From: Novosphingobium sp. EMRT-2
GTDB taxonomy: Bacteria > Pseudomonadota > Alphaproteobacteria > Sphingomonadales > Sphingomonadaceae
Assembly (NCBI RefSeq): GCF_005145025.1
Contig: NZ_CP039695.1
Coordinates: 1,421,501 to 1,485,500, forward strand
Direction of reading: 5' to 3'
DNA length: 64,000 bases
Shown in pieces: positions 39,298 through 48,361 of this stretch; the stretch's first letter is position 1; every line of letters starts with the position of its first letter. A program made the translations under genes and the position numbers. The notes below the pieces were generated by a model, which was not told the DNA's origin, ran no database searches, and saw only the letters and a list, made by a program, of their open reading frames with translations.

Positions 39298-40175
39298 AAC
39301 CAGACCACGGATCGTTTGGCGAAAGCCACCGCTTGCCCGTCTTCGCCGACGAGGCCCGCGCCACCTTCGCGTCCTGCTATCCCGAACAGCCGCACAAGCT
39401 GACGCACCGGCTGGGCGATCACCCGCTGATGGCGCTGGACGCGCTGGCGGCCATGGCCGAAGCACTGCCGGCGCCATCGGTCGAATACAACCGCTCCGAC
39501 TTGCCCGTGGGGCTGAACGGCGCGAAGGCCGAAGGCAACGGCCTGGGCATCGGCGATACGATCCGCAACATCGCGTCGACCGGCAGCTGGGCGGCGCTCA
39601 AGAACATCGAACAGGTGCCCGCCTATGGCGAACTGCTGGCAAGCCTGCTGGAAGAACTGCGCCCGACGATCGAGGCCCGCACCGGCGCGATGCTGAAGCC
39701 GCAAGGCTTCGTCTTCGTCACCAGCCCCGATGGCGTCACGCCCTATCACTTCGATCCGGAACACAACATCCTGCTGCACTTGATGGGCAGCAAGGTGATG
39801 ACGATGTTCCCGGCGGGCGATGCCTTCTACGCCCCAGACGAAACGCACGAGACCTATCACACGGGCGGCGGGCGCGAACTTTACTGGCGCGACGAGCTGG
39901 CGGCAGGCGGCCGCGAATGGGCGCTCTCCCCCGGCGAGGCGCTGTTCGTGCCGGTGATGGCCCCGCATTTCGTCCGCAACGGCCCCGCACCTTCGGTATC
40001 GCTGTCGATCACCTGGCGTTCCGAATGGAGCTTCGCCGAAGCCGATGCGCGGGCCTTCAACGGACTGCTGCGCAGGAACGGCCTGAGCCCGCGCGCGCCC
40101 GGCCGGTGGCCCGCGAGCAACAAGGCCAAGGCCTTCGGCTGGCGCCTCTATGCCAAGGTCAAGGGTTTGCGTTGA
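39294..40175 (+). CDS. Cupin-like (JmjC/cupin-8) Fe(II) oxygenase-type protein
   Basis: 293 residues from the ATG overlapping the GNAT stop. The HxD metal motif appears in PYHFDPEHNILLHLMG and the distal His in VMAPHFVRNGP, as in cupin-8/JmjC-fold 2-oxoglutarate oxygenases. Such proteins hydroxylate proteins or small molecules. Coupling to the acetyltransferase suggests that both modify the same target (inference). tesB begins 31 bp downstream. Confidence 0.8.
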   Translation: MKPDHGSFGESHRLPVFADEARATFASCYPEQPHKLTHRLGDHPLMALDALAAMAEALPAPSVEYNRSDLPVGLNGAKAEGNGLGIGDTIRNIASTGSWAALKNIEQVPAYGELLASLLEELRPTIEARTGAMLKPQGFVFVTSPDGVTPYHFDPEHNILLHLMGSKVMTMFPAGDAFYAPDETHETYHTGGGRELYWRDELAAGGREWALSPGEALFVPVMAPHFVRNGPAPSVSLSITWRSEWSFAEADARAFNGLLRRNGLSPRAPGRWPASNKAKAFGWRLYAKVKGLR

Positions 40176-40206
40176 CGTAAACGGCAGGTTCGCGCATGGG
40201 AGCGCG

Positions 40207-41109
40207 ATGACCGACGCATCCCCTGCCCCCCAGCTTTCCGGCGAGGAACTTGTCAGCGGCCTGTTGCGCCTGCTCGACGTCGATGATCTGGGCGGCGACC
40301 GCTTCCTGGGCAGCCGCAAACCCGGCGGCGTCGGCCGCGTCTTCGGCGGACAGGTCATCGGACAGGCACTCGCGGCGGCCGAACGCACGGTGCCGGAGGA
40401 TCGCCCGGTCCATTCGCTTCACGCCTATTTCCTGCGCGGCGGCAACGAGGACTACGAGATCGATTTCCGCGTCGAGCGCGATCTCGATGGCGGCAGCTTC
40501 TCCAACCGCCGCATCGTCGCCAGCCAGCTTGGCAAGCCGATCCTGACCATGCTGGCCTCGTTCCACCGGCGGGAGCCGGGCGTACGCCATGCGAGTGCGA
40601 TGCCCGCCGTCCCCGCGCCCGAGGAACTGGTCAACGAGCGTGAACTGCGCCGCCGCCATCTCGACAAGTTGCCCAAATCGCAGCAGGAATTCGTGCTGCG
40701 CCAACGCCCGATCGACCTGCGGCCGGTGGAACCGGAACGCTGGACCTCGGCGAAGCGGATGGAACCGGTCGCGAATACCTGGTTCCGCAGCATGGCCGCC
40801 CTGCCGGACGATCCAAAGATCCACCGCGCGGTGCTGGCCTACGCCAGCGACATGACGCTGCTGGGCACCTGCACGCTTCCCCACGAACTGCGCTGGGACA
40901 AAGGCAACGTGATGAGCGCCAGCCTCGATCACGCGATCTGGTTCCACGACGATTTCCGCGCCGACGAATGGCTGCTCTATGCTTGCGACAGCCCGTGGGC
41001 GGACCATGCGCGCGGCTTCAATCGCGGCAGCATTTACACGCGCGACGGCCGGCTGGTCGCCAGCGTGGCGCAGGAAGGCATGATCCGGCCGATCGCGCCC
41101 AAGGCCTGA
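40207..41109 (+). CDS. tesB: Acyl-CoA thioesterase II (TesB)
   Basis: 300 residues, a double hotdog. RFLGSRKPGGVGRVFGGQVI, SLHAYFLRGGN and FSNRRIVASQ are typical of the first half; the second carries the catalytic aspartate in SLDHAIWFHDDFR. It hydrolyses medium to long acyl-CoAs. The ATG at 40207 is preceded by GGGAGCGCG. The frame is open into the previous gene but unconserved there. Confidence 0.93.
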   Translation: MTDASPAPQLSGEELVSGLLRLLDVDDLGGDRFLGSRKPGGVGRVFGGQVIGQALAAAERTVPEDRPVHSLHAYFLRGGNEDYEIDFRVERDLDGGSFSNRRIVASQLGKPILTMLASFHRREPGVRHASAMPAVPAPEELVNERELRRRHLDKLPKSQQEFVLRQRPIDLRPVEPERWTSAKRMEPVANTWFRSMAALPDDPKIHRAVLAYASDMTLLGTCTLPHELRWDKGNVMSASLDHAIWFHDDFRADEWLLYACDSPWADHARGFNRGSIYTRDGRLVASVAQEGMIRPIAPKA

Positions 41110-41198
41110 TCCGCGTCCGCCAGTCGCCATTCCACCAGCCGCCAAAGCGCGTCGACCAACGCGCTTGACCCGGCGGAGCCTTGTGCGAGCATGGCGGG

Positions 41199-42362
41199 AT
41201 GAAGCTGCCTTATCCCATCCTCGCCATGCTGGCCTTTGCTCCGCTGCCCACCGGCGGCTTCGTCGCCATGGCAGAGGCACCGGCGCTATCGGGCTTTCCT
41301 GTCGATGTGGCGATACCGAAAGCACCCGCGCCGGTGGTGACCGATGACCGCGCGCGGCTGCTTTACGAACTGCGCGTCACCAACTTTCACACGGCGCCGA
41401 TCGATCTGGCGGCACTGGACCTGCTCGACGATGCGGGAACGGTACTGGCCCACTATGCTCCGGCCGATCTGGCCGCGATGATCGGCACTATCGGCCCGGA
41501 GCCCACCCCCGGCACCGAACGTACGCTGCCCGGCGGACGGACCGGCGTGGTGTTCATCGATCTTGCGCTTCCCGCCGGCGCAAAAGTGCCGGCGGGCCTG
41601 GGCCATCGCCTGACTTTCTCGCTGACACTGCCCGATGGAAAGACGATCGAACGGTCGCTGACCGGCCCGGCCACTCCGGTCGACGCGCCGGCCGTGGTGA
41701 TCGCCCCGCCACTTGCCGGCGACGGCTGGCTGGCCGCCAATGGTCTGGCCGCGCCCGATCACCGGCGTTCGTGGAACGCGATCAACGGGCGGGCGCATCT
41801 GGCGCAGCGCTTCGCGATCGACTGGGTCCGGCTCGACAACAAGGGTCGCTTCCTCGCGGGTGACCCGGGCCGCAACGAAAGCTATCCGGGCTACGGCGCG
41901 CCCGTGCTCGCGGTGGCGGATGCCAGGGTGGTCTCGATCATCAACGATCTGCCGGAAAACGCCGGCGCCAACCCGCAGGAAGGCCGTCGTCCGACGGTGG
42001 AGACGATCAGCGGCAACACCGTGATCCTGGACCTGGGGAACGGTGCTTTCGCGCTCTACGGCCACCTTCAGCCCGGCAGCGTTCTCGTCCATCCGGGAGA
42101 GGCCGTGCATACCGGGCAAGCACTGGCCAGACTGGGCAATTCGGGCAATTCCGATGCGCCGCACCTGCATTTCCAGCTGATGGACGCGCCGTCCGCGCTC
42201 GGGGCGGAAGGCCTGCCCTATGCCATCACCCGGTTTACCGTGGCCGGCGTGGCCCACGATTCGGCCGTGCTGGAAGGAAAGGCCGCGTGGAAAGCATCGG
42301 GCCTGCCCCATGCCGTTGCCGCCGAATTTCCAGACGACAACGCCGTCGTCAGCTTTCCCTGA
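41199..42362 (+). CDS. M23-family (LytM-like) metallopeptidase, exported
   Basis: 387 residues from ATG 41199 (an in-frame TTG lies at 41181). An N-terminal signal peptide is followed by a beta-rich domain (about 30-175) and a C-terminal M23 domain with VAHDx downstream, LYGHLQPGS and DAPHLHFQLMDAP. The first metal-ligand region reads LAQRFAIDWV, so the histidine seen in many LytM enzymes is not obvious and the aspartate is kept. Expected to act in the periplasm on peptidoglycan or as a cofactor. The gene after it (uvrC) is convergent. Confidence 0.83.
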   Translation: MKLPYPILAMLAFAPLPTGGFVAMAEAPALSGFPVDVAIPKAPAPVVTDDRARLLYELRVTNFHTAPIDLAALDLLDDAGTVLAHYAPADLAAMIGTIGPEPTPGTERTLPGGRTGVVFIDLALPAGAKVPAGLGHRLTFSLTLPDGKTIERSLTGPATPVDAPAVVIAPPLAGDGWLAANGLAAPDHRRSWNAINGRAHLAQRFAIDWVRLDNKGRFLAGDPGRNESYPGYGAPVLAVADARVVSIINDLPENAGANPQEGRRPTVETISGNTVILDLGNGAFALYGHLQPGSVLVHPGEAVHTGQALARLGNSGNSDAPHLHFQLMDAPSALGAEGLPYAITRFTVAGVAHDSAVLEGKAAWKASGLPHAVAAEFPDDNAVVSFP

Positions 42363-42385
42363 ACGCGTGCTATCCGTTCGGCCGG

Positions 42386-44323
42386 TTATCCGTTCGGATG
42401 GTAGAAATCGTACACGGTCTGCGCGACCGCTGAACTGACCCCCGGCGCGCGCTGCAGGTCCTCCAGGCTGGCCGCGCGCACCTTCCCCGCCGTGCCGAAG
42501 TGCAGCAGCAGCGCCCGCTTGCGCGCCGGGCCGATGCCCGGAATCTCGTCGAGCGGGCTGGCCGTGATCGCGCGGCTGCGCTTTTCGCGGTGCGCGCCGA
42601 TGGCGAAGCGGTGCACCTCGTCACGCAGACGCTGCAAGTGGAACAGCACCGGCGAATTGACGGGCAGCGTCTTCTCCCGCCCATCCGGGAAATGGAACAC
42701 TTCGCGCCCTTCGCGGCCGTGGTGCGGCCCCTTGGCGATGGCGATCAGCGGCACGTCGTCGATGCCGAGTTCCTCCAGCGTCTCGCGCACCGCGCTCATC
42801 TGGCCCTTGCCGCCGTCGATCAGGACCAGATCGGGCCAGACGCCGCTTTCGCGATCCGGGTCTTCCTCCTGCGCCCGGACGAAACGGCGGCGGAAGACCT
42901 CGCGCATCATCGCGAAATCGTCGTTGGATTGCGCCGCCTTGATGTTCCATTTGCGGTACTGGCTGTTGAGGAAGCCATCCGGCCCCGCCACGACCATCGC
43001 CCCCAGCGCGTTGGTGCCCTGGATATGGCTGTTGTCGTAGATCTCGATGCGCTGCGGCACTTCGGGCAATTCCAGAAACTCCGCCATCTCGCGGTTGACC
43101 TTGGCCTTGGTGCCGGTTTCGGCCAGACGCCGCTCCAGGGCTTCCACCGCGTTGCGGCTGGCCTGCTCCATCAGCCGCCTCCGGTCGCCCCGCTGCGGCA
43201 CCGAAATCTCCACCTTGCCGCCGGCCGCCTCCTGCAAGGCCTCCGCCAGCAGGTCGGCTTCCGGCAGCGCCCGGTCGACCAGGATCAGGCGCGGCGGCGG
43301 CACCTCCTCGTAGAACTGGGCAAGGAAGCTGGTCAGCACCTCGGCTTCCTCCAGCCCTTCGGTATGGCTGGGGAAGAACGCGCGATGGCCCCAGTTCTGC
43401 CCGCCCCGGATGAAGAAGGCCTGGATGCCGATGTGACCGCCCTTCGCGGCCATGGCGAAGACATCGGCGTTGCCCACGCCTTCGGCATTGATCGCCTGGC
43501 TGCCCTGGATGAACGTGGCGGCGCGCAAGCGATCGCGCAGCATCGCCGCCCGTTCGAAGTCGAGCGCTTCGGAAGCCTGCGCCATCTGCCCTTCGATCTC
43601 GCGCTGCACGGCGGACGACTTCCCCCCCAGAAAATCGCGCGCCTGTCGCACCAGATCGGCATAATCGTCCTCGCTGATCCGGCCGACGCAGGGCGCCGAA
43701 CAGCGCTTGATCTGGTAGAGCAGGCACGGCCGGTCGCGCCGCGCCATGAAACCATCGTTGCACGAGCGCAGCAGGAAAAGTTTCTGCAGCGCGTTGATCG
43801 TGGTGTTGACCGATCCGGCGCTGGCGAAGGGGCCATAGTAGTTCCCCTTTGCCTTGCGCGCGCCGCGATGCTTCATGATGCGCGGAAACGCATGGTCGGT
43901 GCGCAGCAGGATGAACGGAAACGATTTGTCGTCGCGCAGCAGCACGTTGTACGGCGGGCGGAAGCGCTTGATGAGCTGCGCTTCCAGCAGCAGCGCCTCA
44001 GCCTCCGAATTGGTCGTGACGATGGTCATCGACCGGGTCTGGCTCACCATGCGCCGCAGGCGGTTGGGCAGGCGTTCCACCTGGGTGTAGTTCGTGACGC
44101 GGTTCCGCAGCACCCGCGCCTTGCCCACGTAAAGCACATCCCCGCGCGCATCGTGCATGCGATAGACGCCGGGCTTGGCCGGCAGCGTGCGCACCACCTC
44201 GCGAATGGTCTCCACGCCCTTGTCGATATCCGGCTGGTCCGACCCGCGCAGCGCATAGGTCGCCTTGTCCTCGTGGAAACGTTCGGACGATTGCCGGTCA
44301 GGGGGAACGGAGCCGCGGGCCAT
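42386..44323 (-). CDS. uvrC: UvrABC excinuclease subunit C
   Basis: 645 residues from ATG 44323; the open frame upstream is spurious. The N-terminal GIY-YIG nuclease ([20 protein letters not shown]), a Cys-rich segment ([17 protein letters not shown]), the UVR motif ([14 protein letters not shown]), the RNase H-like nuclease ([29 protein letters not shown]) and a C-terminal helix-hairpin-helix ([13 protein letters not shown]) are all present. It makes both incisions in nucleotide excision repair. Confidence 0.97.
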   Translation of the reverse strand: MARGSVPPDRQSSERFHEDKATYALRGSDQPDIDKGVETIREVVRTLPAKPGVYRMHDARGDVLYVGKARVLRNRVTNYTQVERLPNRLRRMVSQTRSMTIVTTNSEAEALLLEAQLIKRFRPPYNVLLRDDKSFPFILLRTDHAFPRIMKHRGARKAKGNYYGPFASAGSVNTTINALQKLFLLRSCNDGFMARRDRPCLLYQIKRCSAPCVGRISEDDYADLVRQARDFLGGKSSAVQREIEGQMAQASEALDFERAAMLRDRLRAATFIQGSQAINAEGVGNADVFAMAAKGGHIGIQAFFIRGGQNWGHRAFFPSHTEGLEEAEVLTSFLAQFYEEVPPPRLILVDRALPEADLLAEALQEAAGGKVEISVPQRGDRRRLMEQASRNAVEALERRLAETGTKAKVNREMAEFLELPEVPQRIEIYDNSHIQGTNALGAMVVAGPDGFLNSQYRKWNIKAAQSNDDFAMMREVFRRRFVRAQEEDPDRESGVWPDLVLIDGGKGQMSAVRETLEELGIDDVPLIAIAKGPHHGREGREVFHFPDGREKTLPVNSPVLFHLQRLRDEVHRFAIGAHREKRSRAITASPLDEIPGIGPARKRALLLHFGTAGKVRAASLEDLQRAPGVSSAVAQTVYDFYHPNG

Positions 44324-44533
44324 GATGGTGCAGATAGGCGCTGTGCCCCGCTTTGGGGAGATGCCCGCCGCTGCGCACGGTGGACAAACCGGGCACATCC
44401 ACCCGCGCCGCCTGACGGCGTCGGCATGGGCTTCCCTTTTTGCTCGCGGGACGCTATGGGCGCGCCGCGCGGGACTGTTTCCGACAACCTTGCGACATAC
44501 GCAAACCAAGCGAAAAGGCATCCGAACCCGCCG

Positions 44534-44779
44534 ATGGCGAAAGAAGAACTCCTCGAAATGCGCGGCACGGTGGTGGAGCTGCTGCCCAACGCGATGTTCC
44601 GCGTGCGCCTTGAAAACGATCACGAGATCCTGGGCCACACCGCCGGTAAGATGCGTAAGAACCGCATCCGCGTGCTGGTGGGCGACGAAGTGCTCGTGGA
44701 ACTGACGCCCTATGACCTGACCAAGGGCCGGATCACCTACCGCTTCATGCCCGGCCGGGGCGGCCCCGGCCCCTACTGA
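44534..44779 (+). CDS. infA: Translation initiation factor IF-1 (extended C-terminus)
   Basis: 81 residues. The canonical 72-residue S1/OB fold is complete ([20 protein letters not shown] to [11 protein letters not shown]) and is followed by an extra [10 protein letters not shown] tail. IF-1 binds the ribosomal A site. The start ATG 44534 is conserved. The stop shares one base with the maf start (TGATG), so infA-maf are coupled, an order common in alphaproteobacteria. Confidence 0.95.
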   Translation: MAKEELLEMRGTVVELLPNAMFRVRLENDHEILGHTAGKMRKNRIRVLVGDEVLVELTPYDLTKGRITYRFMPGRGGPGPY

Positions 44780-45384
44780 TGGTCGGCGTACCCACGCCGC
44801 CTTCCCCGCTGCCGCCCCTGGTTCTGGCCTCCGCCAGCCCGCGCCGCCTTGAGCTGCTGGCACGGCTGGGCGTGACGCCCGACAGGGTGCTGGCCACCGA
44901 CATCGACGAAACCCCGGCGAAGGGCGAACTGCCCCGCCCCCACGCAGTCCGCCTCGCCGCCGAAAAGGCGCGCGCCGCCGCCGCGCAGGCGCCCGGGGCC
45001 TTCGTGCTGGCAGGCGATACCGTGGTGGGCGCGGGCCGGCGCATCCTGCCCAAGGCGGAAGACGAAGCCACCGCGCGCGCCTGCCTGGCGCTGCTCTCCG
45101 GCCGCCGCCATCGCGTGTTCTCGGCCGTCGCCGCCGTCACCCCCGACGGAACCCTGCACGAGGCGCTGAGCGAGACGATCGTGCGCTTCAAGCGGTTCAC
45201 GACAGAGGAAACGGAAGGCTACATCGCCGGCGGCGAATGGCGCGGCAAGGCCGGCGGCTATGCCATCCAGGGCAGCGCGGAAGGGCTGTGCCTGTGGCTT
45301 TCCGGCAGCCATTCCGGCGTGATGGGCCTGCCGCTCTACGAAACCCGCCTCCTGCTGCGCCGCGCGGGCTTTCCGCTTGGCTGA
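44779..45384 (+). CDS. maf: Maf-family nucleoside triphosphate pyrophosphatase
   Basis: 201 residues. ASASPRRLELLARLG near the start, the KGELPRPHAVRLAAEKARAA block and GGYAIQGSAEGL near the end are Maf signatures. Maf proteins hydrolyse dTTP/UTP or modified nucleotides. It is translationally coupled to infA upstream and overlaps the RNase gene downstream by 8 bp. Confidence 0.93.
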   Translation: MVGVPTPPSPLPPLVLASASPRRLELLARLGVTPDRVLATDIDETPAKGELPRPHAVRLAAEKARAAAAQAPGAFVLAGDTVVGAGRRILPKAEDEATARACLALLSGRRHRVFSAVAAVTPDGTLHEALSETIVRFKRFTTEETEGYIAGGEWRGKAGGYAIQGSAEGLCLWLSGSHSGVMGLPLYETRLLLRRAGFPLG

Positions 45385-46369
45385 ATGGCTGCACGAAGAC
45401 GGGATCGGCGAAGAACGCGCGATCCTTGTGGAACGGGGCGACATCATCGCCGCGCGCGTCGACTGGGGCGAAGCGCTGCGGCCCGGCTTCACCGGACCCG
45501 CGCAAATCGTGGTGAAGCACAAGGGCACCCGACGCGGCATCGCGCGGTTCGCCGATGGCGGTGAAGCGCTGGTCGATGGCCTCGATCCCGCCGTCACCGA
45601 AGGGGCTACCCTGCTGCTGCGCGTGACCCGCGCCGCGATCGCGGAAAAAGGCCGCACCAAGCTGCCGCAGGCGCGCCCCGCCGGTCCCGAAGCCCTCCCC
45701 GCCCCCGCTCCCGGCCTGCTCGCGGAACTGCGCGCCGGCCCCTTGCCCGTCCGCTCGCTGCCGATCACCGACCGTTCCTTCGACGAAGCCGGCTGGCACG
45801 AACTGGTCGAACAGGCGCAGGGCGGCGAGATCGCCTTTCCCGGCGGCAGCCTCCTCGTCAGCCCGACGCCGGCGATGACGCTGATCGACATCGATGGCAC
45901 GCTGCCGCCGCCGATGCTGGCGCGCGCCGCCGTCCCCGCGATTGCCCGTGCGCTGACGCGGCTGGACATCGGCGGATCGATCGGCGTCGATTTCCCGACG
46001 CTGGCGGACCGAAAGGACCGCCTTGCCGTCGATGCCGCGCTCACCGAAGCGCTGGCCGGATGGAAGGGCGAACGCACCGCCATGAACGGCTTCGGCTTCG
46101 TCCAGCTCGTCGCCCGGCTCGAACGGCCCTCGCTGGTCGCGCGCTTCGCCCGGCACCGCACGGGCGCCGCCCTGCGCGCCCTGCTGCGGCAGGCGGAACG
46201 GGTCACCGATCCCGGCGTGCTGCTGCTGACCGCCGCTCCGGCGCTCCGAAGGGCCATGCCGGCGGAATGGGAAGCCGAACTGATCCGCCGCACCGGACGC
46301 GCCGTGCGCTGGCAGGAGGACACTGGCCTTGCTCTCGACGGCGGATTCGCGCAGGCAGTTGCGGCATGA
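45377..46369 (+). CDS. Ribonuclease E/G family protein (short form)
   Basis: 330 residues from TTG 45377, overlapping maf by 8 bp. It has an S1-like N-terminal part (GDIIAARVDW; GIARFADGGEALVDGL) and the RNase E/G DNase I-like catalytic region, seen as MTLIDIDGT and GVDFPTLADRKDR (the usual acidic metal ligands). The Zn-link and large C-terminal scaffold of RNase E are absent, as in other short alphaproteobacterial forms. Codon use is normal. Confidence 0.8.
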   Translation: MAEWLHEDGIGEERAILVERGDIIAARVDWGEALRPGFTGPAQIVVKHKGTRRGIARFADGGEALVDGLDPAVTEGATLLLRVTRAAIAEKGRTKLPQARPAGPEALPAPAPGLLAELRAGPLPVRSLPITDRSFDEAGWHELVEQAQGGEIAFPGGSLLVSPTPAMTLIDIDGTLPPPMLARAAVPAIARALTRLDIGGSIGVDFPTLADRKDRLAVDAALTEALAGWKGERTAMNGFGFVQLVARLERPSLVARFARHRTGAALRALLRQAERVTDPGVLLLTAAPALRRAMPAEWEAELIRRTGRAVRWQEDTGLALDGGFAQAVAA

Positions 46370-46548
46370 CCCTCAAACCCACTCCGCGCGCGAACGGGCA
46401 AAGGCGCTGCCCGATCTGCGGCAAGCCCCGCGTGGAAGCCCACGCGCCGTTCTGCTCCACCCGCTGTCGCGATCGCGATCTGGTGCAGTGGCTGGACGAC
46501 GGCTATGCCCTGCCCGGTCCGCCGGCCGACCCTGACGCGCAGGATTGA
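46366..46548 (+). CDS. yacG: DNA gyrase inhibitor YacG
   Basis: 60 residues with one zinc finger, CPICGKP and FCSTRCRDRDL (C-x2-C and C-x3-C). YacG binds GyrB. The ATG at 46366 overlaps the RNase gene stop (ATGA). It is the last gene of the infA-maf-RNase-yacG operon; tRNA-Phe follows after 129 bp. Confidence 0.93.
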   Translation: MTLKPTPRANGQRRCPICGKPRVEAHAPFCSTRCRDRDLVQWLDDGYALPGPPADPDAQD

Positions 46549-46677
46549 ACCGCGCCCGCCGGCGTTCGACGGGGAGCGGTGAAAAGTGCAAAACAGGGCT
46601 GGACAAGCCAGCCGCGCTTCGCCATAGCCGCGCTTCCAATCGCCAGACGCCCTCTCGGGGAAACGTCCGCAGCGATG

Positions 46678-46753
46678 CCCGGGTAGCTCAGTTGGTAGAG
46701 CACGTGACTGAAAATCACGGTGTCGGCGGTTCGACTCCGTCCCCGGGCACCAC
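46678..46753 (+). tRNA. tRNA-Phe (GAA)
   Basis: 76 nt with encoded CCA. Acceptor GCCCGGG pairs with CCCGGGC; the D-loop is AGCTCAGTTGGTAGAGC, the anticodon loop CTGAAAA gives anticodon GAA, and the T-arm holds GGTTCGACTCC. The prophage begins directly after the 3' end, which makes this gene the likely integration target. Confidence 0.97.
46729..46753 (+). other. Putative attL core in the tRNA-Phe 3' end
   Basis: Tyrosine integrases commonly use the T-arm and acceptor end of a tRNA gene. The integrase-containing element starts within 25 bp of this end and its int gene reads toward the tRNA. A second copy of this 3' sequence (attR) is not seen in the window, so the boundary is inferred. Confidence 0.45.
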
Positions 46754-46775
46754 CTTTAAAATAGCGCATTGATTT

Positions 46776-47297
46776 TCATCCACTTTTTCGGTTGGACATT
46801 TTTTCAGAGGCATCGGTTGGACAAATTCCGACTTTGAGAAGGCGCTTTATCTCATCGGAAAGCTCCGCCTTTCTCGAGAACCATTCGCCATTTATGCGTA
46901 GATGAGCGAATTGCTCGTGGTACGCCGCTTCTGCGCTTTCATCCCCGAATGTCCATGCAAGAAGTCTCAACCTATGGGGCGATCCCGTCTGCAGTTTCTT
47001 CATGCGCGCAGGAAGATTGATGGTGATGCCAATTTTCACGGCACCCTTCTGATTTCCGATAAAGTAGATCACACTCCTGCCTTTCGGGACGAGAGTATGG
47101 TCGGTCAGATTTGATCTGGGTTTCCGCCTGTCTTGGGGGCGATAGTCAGGATCCTGACAGTCAGAATATGACCGCAGGAATTGTTCTGTACCTGGTTCGC
47201 CTTGGACATACCGGCTTGGAAGCCCCTTACGACGGAATCGGTATCGCGCCTTGCCATGGCGATCTTTCGTCGCTCTGACATTTGGTGGAAGTTCCAT
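46776..47297 (-). CDS. Integrase-N-domain/GIY-YIG fusion protein
   Basis: 173 residues from ATG 47297 (TGATG with the integrase stop; GTG 47300 also possible). Residues 1-47 copy the N-terminus of the adjacent integrase: both read ELPPNV..., DRHGK.RYRFRRKG, YV.G.PG, about 60 percent identical by eye. After a short linker comes a GIY-YIG-superfamily domain of the Mug113/T5orf172 type: VIYFIGNQKGAVKIGIT, LPARMKKLQTGSPH, then AAYHEQFAHLRINGEWF, where the catalytic glutamate is expected. The gene is AT-richer than the integrase. The integrase-like part should target the same arm-type DNA sites; the GIY-YIG part could cleave there (inference). I know of no described function for this pairing. Confidence 0.75.
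   Translation of the reverse strand: MELPPNVRATKDRHGKARYRFRRKGLPSRYVQGEPGTEQFLRSYSDCQDPDYRPQDRRKPRSNLTDHTLVPKGRSVIYFIGNQKGAVKIGITINLPARMKKLQTGSPHRLRLLAWTFGDESAEAAYHEQFAHLRINGEWFSRKAELSDEIKRLLKVGICPTDASEKMSNRKSG
46789..46823. repeat. Direct repeat TCGGTTGGACA, candidate integrase arm sites
   Basis: An 11-bp perfect direct repeat at 46789-46799 and 46813-46823, 24 bp apart, within 70 bp of the tRNA end and inside the last codons of the fusion gene. A third GGTTGGACA lies at 47326-47334 in the end of the integrase gene. The position next to the att core fits arm-type integrase sites. Confidence 0.45.
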
Positions 47298-48361
47298 CAC
47301 TGTTCCTTATCGAACGTGGACAGCAGGTTGGACATTGCGGCGTCTGCCAGCTTGCTTCGGTTCGCCCTGGCGCGGTACTTCACGAACGTCGCCGCCTTCT
47401 TGTGACCGGTGATCGCCATGCCCTCGGCATCGGTCCCTCCGCTCTCGGCGATCCGGCGCGACACCGCTTTGCGCAGGCCGTGCATTGAGCAGTTCTCCAG
47501 CCCGGCATCATCGCACCACTTGCGCATCCGATTTCCGAGCCCGGCGACGCTGAAAGGCTTGCCGTGCTGCGTCGTGACCAGATGCCGGATCGGCGCTGCC
47601 GGCAGGGCTTCCAGCGCCGCTTTCGCCATCGGTAGCATTTCGACCGAAGCCTCTTCGTTGTCCTTGGCGTGGGCGATGATGATCCGGCCGTTCTGAATAT
47701 CGTCTCGGGTCAGGGTGGCGACGTTGCAACGCCGTGCCGCGGTGTTGAGGGCAAGCTCCAACGTCAGGCGCGCCATGGTGCCCAGCTCGTGCTTGGCGCG
47801 ATAGCGCTCGATCTCGTCTTCCGTCCATGTATGGAAGCCGGGGCCTTCCTTATAGACGTCGGTGAGCCGCGCCGGGTTTTCCGTGCGCCATCCTAGCCGA
47901 ATGGCATGGTCCATCACGCCCGCAAGCACCTTGCGCAATTCATTCGCGGCGGCAGGCGTGGCAGACATGCCGGCAAGGATCTTGTCGAGCCAGATGACGG
48001 TGATCTTGGCCACCGGCCGGTTCCCGTATCGACGCCCCTTCTGGTCCTTGCGATCAGCAAACCGCTCAAGGATGCGGGCCTGCTTATACATGGTCCTCTC
48101 GCCCTTCTTCTTCCACTTCGTCGTGGCCTTGAAGCGGGCGATCAGGTCATCAAGGCTTTGCGGCTCGATCCTCGCCGCCGACACCGGTCCTGTCTCTGCC
48201 AATGGGCCGGCCTTGATGATGTTCGCATAGCCTTCGTGGAATGCGATTGATCCGGGATCTCCGGGAACATAGGCGCTTTTCCAGCCCTTGCGGCGGAACC
48301 GGTAGCGTATCTTGCCGTGGCGATCGGGGACGGCGCAGACGTTGGGCGGAAGTTCAGACAT
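47297..48361 (-). CDS. int: Tyrosine-type site-specific integrase
   Basis: 354 residues from ATG 48361 (an in-frame ATG lies 2 codons earlier). N-terminal arm-binding segment (SELPPNVCAVPDRHGKIRYR), SAM-like core domain, and catalytic domain with Arg in NTAARRCNVATL, HxxR in MHGLRKAVSRR, ITGHKK and the Tyr nucleophile in TFVKYRA. It inserts and excises the element at tRNA-Phe. It overlaps the small gene upstream and is coupled to the GIY-YIG fusion downstream. Regulation is probably through the leftward promoter near 51900. Confidence 0.93.
   Translation of the reverse strand: MSELPPNVCAVPDRHGKIRYRFRRKGWKSAYVPGDPGSIAFHEGYANIIKAGPLAETGPVSAARIEPQSLDDLIARFKATTKWKKKGERTMYKQARILERFADRKDQKGRRYGNRPVAKITVIWLDKILAGMSATPAAANELRKVLAGVMDHAIRLGWRTENPARLTDVYKEGPGFHTWTEDEIERYRAKHELGTMARLTLELALNTAARRCNVATLTRDDIQNGRIIIAHAKDNEEASVEMLPMAKAALEALPAAPIRHLVTTQHGKPFSVAGLGNRMRKWCDDAGLENCSMHGLRKAVSRRIAESGGTDAEGMAITGHKKAATFVKYRARANRSKLADAAMSNLLSTFDKEQ

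Noticed and set aside
42500..44779. Rightward 759-codon frame opposite uvrC
   Set aside because: Antisense shadow of uvrC; it ends in the infA frame, and only the infA part is real.
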